Below are positions 42,230 through 49,918 of a DNA stretch of 64,000 nucleotides, one piece after another. Made by a program: the position numbers and the translations under genes. The notes beneath the pieces are model-generated. The model searched no databases. It saw only the letters and a program-made list of their open reading frames with translations, and was not told the origin of the DNA. Each line of letters opens with the position of its first letter. Within the stretch, counting starts at the first letter, position 1. Where the stretch lies: positions 10,664,001 to 10,728,000 of the forward strand of contig NC_091976.1 in assembly GCF_036711975.1 (NCBI RefSeq). Reading direction: 5' to 3'. The DNA is from Onthophagus taurus (taxonomy: Eukaryota > Arthropoda > Insecta > Coleoptera > Scarabaeidae).

Positions 42230-43120
42230 ATGCTCGCTCAAGGTAACACATCAACAGTAGCTTCAATTCGAGGTGGAGGAATTTTAAATTCAATTATCAA
42301 CAAACTCCCCGTAGAGTTACACATTCCCGGATATCAATTTTGCGGGCCCGGAACAAAGTTGGATAAACGCTTGGCACGAGGTGAAAAAGGCATAAATCCG
42401 TTAGATCGCGCCTGTAGAGAACACGATATAGCCTATAGGGATAATAAAACATTAGATCAACGTCACGAGGCCGATAGGCGTTTAGAGGATACCGCTTGGG
42501 AAAGGGTGAAGGCGAAAGACTCATCACTTGGTGAAAAGGCTTCGGCGTGGTTAGTCACAAACGCTATGAAAGCGAAACGTAAATTAGGCATGGGGCATAA
42601 GCGTAAAGGTGTTGGTGGTAAAAGCCGGCGAAAACGTCGAGGTGGATCATTGAAGTCGAAAAGTGGTGGTGGTGGTGGTAAACAGGTGACCTTTCAAAAG
42701 GGGATAGTTAAGCGTATAGCAAATGATTTACCAAAAAACACCGATAGTTTACGAGAAGCGGCGCGATTGGCGTTGAAAGGTGCTCGCATAGCTGTAAAGT
42801 CTGTAGGCGGAAAGCGAAAAGTTAAAATTCCACGAACAATCCCAATTCCAGTTAAACGAGGAGGAATATTACCACTTTTACCTGCGATATTCGCCGGACT
42901 GTCAGCTCTCAGCGCACTATCCGGAGGCGCGGCCGGAGTCTATAGAGCAGTAAAGAAAACTCAAGAGGCGAAGGATAAAATGAAAGAAGCTGAGCGGCAC
43001 AATAAAGCAATGGAGGACATTGCGATCGGAAAGACGGGGAGTGGTATTTACATTAAAAGGTATAAAAAGGGATTGGGTATATATTTAACGAAGAAGAAGA
43101 AGACTCAAAAAAACTTTTAA
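42230..43120 (+). CDS. PLA2-domain membrane-active virion protein (296 aa)
   Basis: The start is the ATG at 42230. The parvovirus-type PLA2 domain (about residues 30-75) shows the calcium loop YQFCGPGTKL and the catalytic CREHDIAY. A long Lys/Arg-rich middle is followed by a Gly/Ala hydrophobic segment (GILPLLPAIFAGLSALSALSG, about 211-231) like the lytic segments of adenoviral minor proteins. In parvoviruses this PLA2 breaches endosomes, and a like role in entry is inferred. The last codons are CAA AAA AAC TTT TAA, holding a slippery heptamer that may add the protease. Confidence 0.85.
   Translation: MLAQGNTSTVASIRGGGILNSIINKLPVELHIPGYQFCGPGTKLDKRLARGEKGINPLDRACREHDIAYRDNKTLDQRHEADRRLEDTAWERVKAKDSSLGEKASAWLVTNAMKAKRKLGMGHKRKGVGGKSRRKRRGGSLKSKSGGGGGKQVTFQKGIVKRIANDLPKNTDSLREAARLALKGARIAVKSVGGKRKVKIPRTIPIPVKRGGILPLLPAIFAGLSALSALSGGAAGVYRAVKKTQEAKDKMKEAERHNKAMEDIAIGKTGSGIYIKRYKKGLGIYLTKKKKTQKNF
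43108..43114 (+). promoter_or_regulatory. Predicted -1 ribosomal frameshift site A_AAA_AAC (element A)
   Basis: The heptamer is in the correct zero-frame phase (CAA AAA AAC), with the stop codon TAA one codon later. Sliding by -1 enters the protease frame, which has no upstream ATG but conserved residues right after the slip. Element B has the identical heptamer and phase at 57131-57137. I could not verify a downstream pseudoknot. The following GGCTGCTACCCAAGAGACCT is similar in B. Confidence 0.7.
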
Positions 43121-43497
43121 GGCTGCTACCCAAGAGACCTCTAACCAACTTTGATATACTACGTTACGCTAAATCTCTAAATATCCCAAAATTCCGCGGC
43201 GTCTATATGCGAAACGCATTACCAAAAGGGGGCCCTAAAACGGATGAAGCGGCGGTGGTGAATTTAGATGTACAAAGCGGAGATGGAACGCATTGGGTAG
43301 CCTATAGAAAATCCGGTAATAGAGTGTTCTATTTTGATAGTTATGGGGATCTCAAACCCCCCAAAGAACTTTTAAAGTACTTTAAAGACACTCAAATTAT
43401 ATACAACCACGATAATTATCAAAAGGACAATCAGTACAATTGCGGGCATTTATGTATAAAATTCCTACTTCAAACGGGAAACGGGTCATATGTATAA
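43114..43497 (+). CDS. Adenain-type cysteine protease, expressed by -1 frameshift (127 aa portion)
   Basis: Conserved reading begins right after the slippery site (RPLTNFDILRYAKSLNIPKF, RGVYMR). The first ATG in this frame is only at 43207, after the helix needed by adenovirus-type proteases. The catalytic triad is GTHWVAY (His), YFDSYGD (Asp) and YNCGHLC (Cys). The same 127-codon length is found in element B. It cleaves virion precursors in relatives. Fusion to the PLA2 protein would deliver it into particles. An internal start at 43207 remains possible but would give a 96 aa protein lacking the first helix. Confidence 0.75.
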   Translation, partial: LLRLLPKRPLTNFDILRYAKSLNIPKFRGVYMRNALPKGGPKTDEAAVVNLDVQSGDGTHWVAYRKSGNRVFYFDSYGDLKPPKELLKYFKDTQIIYNHDNYQKDNQYNCGHLCIKFLLQTGNGSYV

Positions 43498-43499
43498 CG

Positions 43500-44285
43500 A
43501 TGTCGCAGACGTTCACACTGGTTGGTACGAAGAGCGAAATTTCTGAGGAATACTTTCCACCTATACAATTGGATCCCAACTTTAACTATTCATTGGGATT
43601 GATTGGTCTGTACACATATAACAGCATACCCAACATTGAAGAGGGAGTTAACGATAAATTCCACTTTACAATAGTAAATCCCATCAATAAACAGCAGCAG
43701 CAACAGCAGCAGCAGGGGCCTAAGAATACTTCAAAAGAGGTAATCGGAATTCCTACGGGCGTATACGAAATTTCAGATATTGAAAAATATTTGCAAAAGG
43801 AGATTCTACGGTTGGTCGGATTGGATAAGATAGATAGACCTGAGACCCTATTGTCCCTCAAGGCTAATAACAATACGTTACAGTGCGAGATTAGCAGCGA
43901 CTACTTGGAGATTGATTTCACAGAATCCGATTCGATTGCTTCGATTTTAGGATTCTCCCAACGTACACTGAAACCCGAACAATTACACAGATCCGATCTC
44001 CCTGTAAATATAATACGCGTGACGTCCGTTCGCGTGGAGTGTAATATAATTTCCGGATCATATTACAACAATAAGCAGTCACATACGCTATTCGAATTCG
44101 CACCGGCGGTAGATCCTGGCTTCAGTATAAATATAGAGCCTAGGAACCCAATATATTTCGCAGTCGACACCGATCGACCGATAACGAACATTACCCTTAG
44201 ACTCCTGGATCAGCGCGGTAGATTGGTAAACTTTCGAGGAGAGGAAATCGTACTTAGGTTAGAGCTGAAACGTGTTGCATTATAA
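43500..44285 (+). CDS. Penton-like minor capsid protein (261 aa)
   Basis: The start ATG at 43500 follows the protease stop by 2 bases. Family words: TFTLVGTKSEISEEYFPPI, GLYTYNSIPNIEEGV, GIPTGVYEISDIEKYL, NNNTLQCEI, RVECNIISGSYYNN and LVNFRGEEI. Size and all-beta character fit the single-jelly-roll penton of Polintons. It forms vertex capsomers in that model. A Gln-coding CAG run (about residues 64-71) is absent from B. Its stop overlaps the next start as TAATG. Confidence 0.7.
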   Translation: MSQTFTLVGTKSEISEEYFPPIQLDPNFNYSLGLIGLYTYNSIPNIEEGVNDKFHFTIVNPINKQQQQQQQQGPKNTSKEVIGIPTGVYEISDIEKYLQKEILRLVGLDKIDRPETLLSLKANNNTLQCEISSDYLEIDFTESDSIASILGFSQRTLKPEQLHRSDLPVNIIRVTSVRVECNIISGSYYNNKQSHTLFEFAPAVDPGFSINIEPRNPIYFAVDTDRPITNITLRLLDQRGRLVNFRGEEIVLRLELKRVAL

Positions 44286-44506
44286 TGGGATTTATGTTTG
44301 AAACGCCTGGTGGTGGTGGTGGTGGTGGTGGAACCTATCGCCCACCACCACCATCACAACCTACCTTGAAAAAGGGTAAAGGGTATAAATGTAAACGTAA
44401 GAGAACGTCTAGATCAGTCTGCAGAAAGACTTCGTTGCGACCTGACAACGTTCGTTTCCTTCAAGATTTGGGGTACCATGTCAACAAAAAAATTAAACAT
44501 TTATAG
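44285..44506 (+). CDS. Small basic capsid-locus protein (73 aa)
   Basis: Gly-run N-terminus, Pro-rich PPPPSQP, then Lys/Arg-rich KCKRKRTSRSVCRK and the conserved C-terminus TSLRPDNVRFLQDLGYHVNKKIK. The same C-terminus occurs in element B. It overlaps the penton stop by one base and the hexon start by 29 bases. It may be a core or cement peptide, a role inferred from charge and position only. Confidence 0.65.
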   Translation: MGFMFETPGGGGGGGGTYRPPPPSQPTLKKGKGYKCKRKRTSRSVCRKTSLRPDNVRFLQDLGYHVNKKIKHL

Positions 44507-45716
44507 AGATCCTATCGTGGATAATTCCATCGCTAGGGAAGAGGTGCACAGTTACCATCCTTCAACAAATTCGTTTCAAAACAACGATGTGTTCACCATT
44601 GAACTGAACCAAGAAGATGTTTTATTTTCCTTTTTCGAGAGTTATATACGAATTGAGGGTAACTATGTTAAAAAATTGACGGATCCTGCAGATAGCGTAA
44701 GTTTAACGCACAATTTGCCGGCATTTCTATTTGAGTACATCGCATTCGAACATAATGGCGTTGAAATAGAACGTGTTCGTGAACCAGGGCTCACATCGCT
44801 AATTAGAACCCTTCTACACCATAACGATGTGGAATGTAAATCATTGGAAATTGCCGGGTTAAAATGGCCTCCTGAAGGAGCCTTACCCACGGTGGACAGC
44901 GCAAACGATAACTTTGTATTTCAAATCCCACTTGTGCACATTTTTGGATTATTTAGAGACTACAATCAGGTTATGAGAGGTCGTTTCAAGTTTAGGTTTG
45001 TCAGAAGCCGCACAGATTCAAACTGTTTTAAATCTATATCGACTAAAGCCGACCCCAGCACTGCAGAGTTTACCATAAAGACAGTGTCATTACTGGCGAA
45101 GCATGTTTATCCCAGTCCATCGATAAAGATTAAACTTTTGGATGGGCTAAATAAAAATTCGAATATAGCCGTACCTTTTCGTAAATGGACGTTTTATGAA
45201 TTGCCATCTATGAGACGGGGGAATAAAGAGATTTGGCCTGTTACATCAACTACTAACAGGGGTAGACCGCAATATGTTATAGTGGCATTCCAAACCAATC
45301 GAAAGGATCAGCCGAAATCTGATTGTACGCTGTTTGACCACTTGAACATTATAGATCTTAAAGTCTATTTAAATTCATATTCCTACCCATTCGAGTCTAT
45401 GAATTTGGATTTTACGAAGGAAAACTACGTTGAACTATATAAAATGTATACGGAATTTCAATCATACATTTGGGAATCTAACCGAAAACAACCGATAATG
45501 GATTTCAACAGTTTCAAGAAAAGACCTCTATTCGTAATTGATACCACAAAGAATAATGATGAGGAGGCAGCGCCATCTGCATCATGTGAAGTGCGGCTTG
45601 AAATTCAGAGTGATAAAGATTTTCCCGCCAACACGAAGGCATACTGTATCCTAATACAGGAATCTATGTATACCTATAAGCCGCTGAGTGGGGAGGTCTC
45701 AATCGTTATTAATTGA
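44478..45716 (+). CDS. Hexon-like major capsid protein (412 aa)
   Basis: Starts STKKLNIYRDPIVDNSIAR. Conserved parts: YHPSTNSFQNNDVFTIEL, FLFEYIAFEHNGVEIERVRE, RGRFKFRFVRSRTDSNC and YPFESMNLDF. It resembles the F54H12.2-like family seen in Polinton-type loci, taken as double-jelly-roll capsid protein. 412 residues is enough for that fold though shorter than many Polinton hexons. It is the most conserved protein between A and B. It is assigned as major capsid by size, position after penton, and family resemblance. Confidence 0.7.
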   Translation: MSTKKLNIYRDPIVDNSIAREEVHSYHPSTNSFQNNDVFTIELNQEDVLFSFFESYIRIEGNYVKKLTDPADSVSLTHNLPAFLFEYIAFEHNGVEIERVREPGLTSLIRTLLHHNDVECKSLEIAGLKWPPEGALPTVDSANDNFVFQIPLVHIFGLFRDYNQVMRGRFKFRFVRSRTDSNCFKSISTKADPSTAEFTIKTVSLLAKHVYPSPSIKIKLLDGLNKNSNIAVPFRKWTFYELPSMRRGNKEIWPVTSTTNRGRPQYVIVAFQTNRKDQPKSDCTLFDHLNIIDLKVYLNSYSYPFESMNLDFTKENYVELYKMYTEFQSYIWESNRKQPIMDFNSFKKRPLFVIDTTKNNDEEAAPSASCEVRLEIQSDKDFPANTKAYCILIQESMYTYKPLSGEVSIVIN

Positions 45717-45748
45717 GTCAATTTCGATTGCGCATCATAGTCAGAGTT

Positions 45749-46273
45749 ATGGAGTTGCGTAGAGCGGTAGTTGATATTCAGGGGTTCTATATAGACTCTG
45801 AATTCATAGTTAAAGAATTCACACTTCTGGACCTTATCACCGACTATGCCGTACATCTCCACTTCAAGGCTGACAGACCCTTTCGATGCTTATCGGTTCA
45901 AGATCAACGATCCGCCAAGTATTTAGAGCGAAATCACCATAAACTATCGTATATTGGAGGATGGATGGATCTGTCGATGGGGTTAAATTTACTGGATGAT
46001 ATACTGTCGTTCTATGATGAGGTGTATGTGAAGGGTAGCCAGAAGAGGGAGTTTTTGGAAAGCAGACCCTATTATCGGTTCCGATGTCATCGGAATTTGA
46101 CGGTCAGGGATATTGCCTCGGAGTTTTCTGAGAAGGCGGTTGAAGAAGATACTAAATTGACGGCGACTTCCAATCCATGCTGGTTCCACAACGATGCTCC
46201 CGCAGTTTGCTCGCAAAATAACGCCATAATTTTAAAGAATTTTTTATGTAATTTGCATAGACGTGTTATATAA
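45749..46273 (+). CDS. Conserved Polinton protein, DxQGF family (174 aa)
   Basis: The start is the ATG at 45749 (MELRRAVVDIQGFYIDSEF). Conserved: IVKEFTLLDL, LSVQDQRSAKYLERNHHKLSY, EVYVKGSQKREFL and a C-terminal PCWFHND...VCSQNN Cys/His cluster. This family often lies in insect Polinton-like loci. The D-x-Q plus KEF opening recalls RNase H-fold nucleases, but I cannot show activity. It sits between capsid and metalloproteinase genes in both elements. Confidence 0.6.
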   Translation: MELRRAVVDIQGFYIDSEFIVKEFTLLDLITDYAVHLHFKADRPFRCLSVQDQRSAKYLERNHHKLSYIGGWMDLSMGLNLLDDILSFYDEVYVKGSQKREFLESRPYYRFRCHRNLTVRDIASEFSEKAVEEDTKLTATSNPCWFHNDAPAVCSQNNAIILKNFLCNLHRRVI

Positions 46274-46341
46274 GAAGTTGTTAAATTTTTTTTTAATACA
46301 TATATTAACTTTTATTTATTGTATTTATTTTTGAATCCTTC

Positions 46342-48012
46342 ATGCATTCAGTGTCTGACCTCCATCACGCAAACATGTACATTGCGAGAGTTATTTTAGT
46401 ATATACGCTCTGGGCGCTTCCAATACGAATTTTAATGGGAGATTTGATGTACGATAGGGATATGGAAATCTATAAATATCTCAAAGCATTTGGATATTTA
46501 AATGGGAATGTGAGCGGTTTACATCATCATCGTCATCAGATGGAATATACAACAACAACAACAACAACAACAATGACGGAAGGGTTACGTAAATTGCAGG
46601 AATATTTTCACCTGCCAGTATCGGGTGAAGTTGATTTTAAAACTTTGGATTTGATTGGTAAACCAAGATGTGGGAATAAAGACTTGGAAGACATATCAGT
46701 AGACGCTAAACGTACGATACATCGAAAGTGGGGGATCCCAATAGTTAAATGGGCCATCTATAATAAATATCCAGATGGCTTTCCCAATATCGTTGAAAGG
46801 GCATTTGCGGTTTGGGCTAAGCATATAGATTTAAAGTTTCAGAGCTCGTTTACCGACGTCAACATTCTAATCGGGTTTAAAGGTTACAACCATACGTGCA
46901 TAAGGAACGTTGGATCAATGTGTGGTAGTACATTCAAAAATGGGATTTTAGCTCACGCATACTATCCTTATATTAATGGGCGTAATGTTGAAATCCATAT
47001 AAATTCAGATTTAGAGTTTGATTTATCCAACTCTACAGTAGATGGGAAATATAACCTATTTTTGGTAATGGTGCATGAAATTGGACATTCCTTAGGTTTA
47101 ATGCATCGAGTTGAACTCGATTCCATCATGCATCCCAACTATGGTAACATGAGAATTGAGGATTTCAAGTTGAATAGCAGAGATATTGTGGCAATTCAAG
47201 CTATATATGGTAGACCCAAATTGTATACATCATCGACTGTTTCAAGTCACGTTACATCATCATATAGGACCACGACGAGTCGGTCTACGACAAATCCTGC
47301 CGTTCAACCCTCACCCTTTAGAGACGTTTGCGATGTGGATTCAAAGTTTTCCGGTTTTTTGATTCACTATCAAACCATGTACGTGTTTTACAAACAATGG
47401 GTTTGGTTAATAGATTTAAAGTCTAAACGACCTAAACAACCCAATCCTATAGACATAAATGATTGGCTGCCGACTTTGAGGAATGTTTTTCGTACTGTAG
47501 ACTATAGTTATAAAGTGTCTATCTCGCCTATAGGTGACCTTATACTTATAATGGAAAATGCAATATACAGAATTGATTTTAAGAGTATGAATGTGCGGTC
47601 TGTGTGGCCGTTCACTTCCACCGAGTTAGGGTTTAATAATTTTACTCGAGTTAACGGGATAGTTACAAGCAATTACGGTTTACCTTACATATTTTTCGAT
47701 GATATGTACGCAATTCAAGTGGATTTTAATTACTTTAGAAAGGAGAGAGTTATAGTTTCGATTGGTGAACTTTTTCCGGGAATCCCAACTTCTTTCAATG
47801 GGATTTACAAAGGTTCCGACGGCATATTTAATTTCTTTGTTGGCGATCGAATCCTCCAATACGATGAATATTTAAAGGAGGTTGTAGGCACCTCTGACAA
47901 GAGTCTATCGATATTAGGGATAACTTGCCCCTATATATCAATTTTAGATCAATTGAAATCTCTCCTCTCAACAATCATTTCAACCAATCTCTCAATTCCC
48001 ATAAATTATTGA
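46342..48012 (+). CDS. Secreted matrix metalloproteinase (matrixin) with prodomain and hemopexin-like tail
   Basis: The second Met (46375, MYIARVILVYTLW) gives a better signal peptide than the first. A peptidoglycan-binding-like prodomain (EGLRKLQEYFHLPVSGEVD) leads to the cysteine switch KPRCGNKD (about residue 108), then the zinc site HEIGHSLGLMH (about 245) with Met-turn SIMHP. A Ser/Thr-rich linker and hemopexin-like repeats follow (VCDVDSKFSGF, YKQWVWLID). It would degrade extracellular matrix. In baculoviruses a viral MMP aids spread, and a similar role here is inference. Last gene of element A. Confidence 0.85.
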   Translation: MHSVSDLHHANMYIARVILVYTLWALPIRILMGDLMYDRDMEIYKYLKAFGYLNGNVSGLHHHRHQMEYTTTTTTTTMTEGLRKLQEYFHLPVSGEVDFKTLDLIGKPRCGNKDLEDISVDAKRTIHRKWGIPIVKWAIYNKYPDGFPNIVERAFAVWAKHIDLKFQSSFTDVNILIGFKGYNHTCIRNVGSMCGSTFKNGILAHAYYPYINGRNVEIHINSDLEFDLSNSTVDGKYNLFLVMVHEIGHSLGLMHRVELDSIMHPNYGNMRIEDFKLNSRDIVAIQAIYGRPKLYTSSTVSSHVTSSYRTTTSRSTTNPAVQPSPFRDVCDVDSKFSGFLIHYQTMYVFYKQWVWLIDLKSKRPKQPNPIDINDWLPTLRNVFRTVDYSYKVSISPIGDLILIMENAIYRIDFKSMNVRSVWPFTSTELGFNNFTRVNGIVTSNYGLPYIFFDDMYAIQVDFNYFRKERVIVSIGELFPGIPTSFNGIYKGSDGIFNFFVGDRILQYDEYLKEVVGTSDKSLSILGITCPYISILDQLKSLLSTIISTNLSIPINY

Positions 48013-48113
48013 GATGATGGGGGGAGGGAGGGGGTAATTAATTATATTCACCCGTTGCGTGCATTTAAATTCAGTTCTCCATTGGAAATGGATATCGAGG
48101 GAGGAGTGAGCGA

Positions 48114-48400
48114 CAGTAGTATAGTAATGCCGGTTCTGGAGCGGAAATGGCTCCCACGTCACGTGTGACGTCAGAGATAAGTGTGTGACGTAATGTATGA
48201 CGTCATGGAGTGCGCCATCTGTTGGAGAGTGTCGGCGGTGTGGGTAATGTAGGTTTCTGTTGTGGTGGGGGTGAAGCCTATCTTTTGGAGAGTGTCGGCG
48301 GTGTGGGTAATGTAGGTTTCTGTTGTGGTGGGGGTGAAGGCCATCTGTTGGAGAGTGTCGGCGGTGTGAGTAATGTAGGTTTCTGTTGTGGTGGGGGTGA
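48114..48400. repeat. Interspersed repeat with CRE-like head and 63 bp minisatellite, copy 2
   Basis: Near-identical to 29798-30055, same orientation, with three to four 63 bp units. It begins about 100 bp after the last gene of element A, where the polymerase arm should be. TGACGTCA (twice), GTGACGTAA and CACGTG lie in 48154-48207. Confidence 0.85.
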
Positions 48401-48498
48401 AGCACCTTCCGGCCCGCGAGTGCATGCAGGCACCTAGCGGTGGGGTGGTGTTGATGGGTTAAATTAAAACGAATTAAGCGAACAGCAAGTGAGCAGAC

Positions 48499-48791
48499 AT
48501 GTCACACATAGCTTACGGAACAGAAAGTCAAAATATCGTATGCTCGCATTGTGGGCAAGAAGGTAAAACTAGGATTAAATCTAAAATAACAACAAGAACT
48601 CACACATTCAGTTTAATATTATGTTTGTTTGGGTAAATAAATTATAGTATAAAGAGATTTTTAAATTTAATAAATATTTAAATTATAGATGCTGGCCTTG
48701 TATTTGGATACCATACTTAATGGACACGTGTATGAACATTGATCATTATTGTGTTAATTGTGAAACATATCTAGGAACATATCAGAATTGA
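48499..48791 (+). CDS. LITAF-like zinc membrane protein, two exons, 78 aa
   Basis: Exon 1 is 48499-48632 and exon 2 is 48689-48791, with a 56 bp GT-AG intron. Exon 1 gives IVCSHCGQEGKTR (first CxxC). Exon 2 gives a Trp/Cys/Ile-rich hydrophobic stretch (CWPCIWIPYLMDTCM) and NIDHYCVNCETYLGTY (second CxxC). That is the LITAF-domain order: half zinc site, membrane-dipping helix, half zinc site. LITAF proteins sit on late endosomal membranes. It could be an accessory gene of element B or a captured host gene. Too short for a standard ORF search. Confidence 0.7.
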
Positions 48792-48933
48792 GGATGGTGT
48801 AGTAGAGCAACATAGTATGAGATTATAGGATTGAAATAAAAATAATGTAAATTTAATATGTTTGAAATAAAAAGAATATTAACGTATAAATGTAATTTTA
48901 TTGCTAAAAAAATAGTATATACATTATGTTAAC

Positions 48934-49251
48934 TTAATTTGGTTGGGGAGATTTTTCACAAAACGATATAAGGTGCGCATTGTTGACTTGCCCAACTTCT
49001 TTCTCCCCTTCATAGATGATGCACATTGAACTTAGCGACTGGATGTCTTCATCAGTCATCTCCTCAGCCATCCGTTTCGGCAAAAACACCGAAAAACCAT
49101 CCTCTAATTCGAGAACAACTGATGGCCATTTCAACGTTGTCACACGTTTTGCTTGTTTTATAGGATGAGGAATTTTCAAGCCCAAATCAACCAATTTCTT
49201 CTTCTGTGGGAATTCACAGAGCCCCAACTTATTTAAATGCGATAGTGACAT
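48934..49251 (-). CDS. Small conserved Polinton left-arm protein (105 aa)
   Basis: The start chosen is the ATG at 49251 (MSLSHLNKLGLCEF), which aligns with the start of the element A homologue at 33234. The frame is open further upstream from a GTG. Shared core: TLKWPSVVLELEDGFSVFLPKRMAEEMTDEDI and CIIYEGEKEVG. Unlike in element A, no tandem paralogue is present. Function unknown. Confidence 0.65.
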   Translation of the reverse strand: MSLSHLNKLGLCEFPQKKKLVDLGLKIPHPIKQAKRVTTLKWPSVVLELEDGFSVFLPKRMAEEMTDEDIQSLSSMCIIYEGEKEVGQVNNAHLISFCEKSPQPN

Positions 49252-49396
49252 ACTTGGTATAGCAGTTTTGACTTTAACTAGAATACTCATAATTAAAAGC
49301 CGTCTTATATACCTAAATTTCACGTCATTTCGAATTATCTAGAAATAAAAAACAGGATGTTTACAGAACTTTCATTGGTTGAGAAGAAAAAATAGG

Positions 49397-49850
49397 GGGG
49401 ATTTCCGGGAAGTTGTGGTAGACCATAAAGATAACTATCTCTTTTATGAACAACAGGATGTTGACGCATCAGAAGAAATAGGGTGGGTTTCCGGGAAGTT
49501 GCGGTAGACCATAAAGATAATTATGTCTGTTATGAAAAACAGGATGTTTACATGAGAGAAGAAATAGGGGGGGATTTCCGGGAAGTTGCGGTAGACCATG
49601 AAGATAATTATGTCTTTTATGAAAAACAGGATGTTTGCATGAAAGAAGAAATAGGGGGGGATTTCCGGGAAGTTGTGGTAGACCATAAAGATGACTATCT
49701 CTTTTATGAACAACAGGATGTTGACACGAAAGAAGAAATAGAGGGGGTTTCCGGGAAGTTGCGGTGGACCATAAAGATAATTATATCTTTTATGAAAAAC
49801 AGGATGGTTACATGAAAGAAGAAATAGGGGGGATTTCCGGGAAGTCATGG
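49397..49850. repeat. 86-87 bp tandem array, about five to six copies
   Basis: TTTCCGGGAAGT recurs at 49403, 49489, 49576, 49663, 49749 and 49835. The unit also has TAGACCATAAAGAT, TTTTATGAA and AACAGGATG. It creates periodic frames on both strands (29-codon period), but the phase slips where units are 86 bp, so I do not call a protein. Confidence 0.9.
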
Positions 49851-49918
49851 TCACAAAAACAGGATGTATGCGAAATCAAAAATGGGAAATTTAAATATAA
49901 CATGTATAATAAATCTAT

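Larger units (their letters stand above)
31690..48060. mobile_element. Polinton/Maverick (adintovirus-like) element A, right arm lost
   Basis: A block of virus-type genes: small left-arm proteins, integrase, coiled-coil protein, DUF8207-like, ATPase, PLA2, protease, penton-like, small basic, hexon-like, conserved 174 aa protein and metalloproteinase. Gene order matches element B. The polymerase arm present in B is missing, and sequence changes to an interspersed repeat soon after 48012. No terminal inverted repeats were identified, so the boundaries are approximate. Nearly all frames are open, so it is not an old relic. Confidence 0.8.

Noticed and set aside
42230..43120. Integrated parvovirus suggested by the PLA2 domain
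   Set aside because: No parvoviral NS1 or capsid is present. The neighbours are ATPase, protease, penton, hexon and integrase in Polinton order.
43207..43497. Protease starting at the ATG at 43207 as the only product
   Set aside because: That start would drop the conserved first helix, which is open and conserved back to the slippery site in both elements. It is kept only as an alternative.
48171..48437. His/Thr-rich repeat proteins on the minus strand and Gly-rich on the plus strand
   Set aside because: The 63 bp unit is divisible by three, which leaves all frames open. It is an interspersed repeat.
49444..49854. Periodic 29-residue-repeat proteins on both strands
   Set aside because: They are produced by the 87 bp tandem array. 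The phase slips at 86 bp units and there is no homologue in element A.
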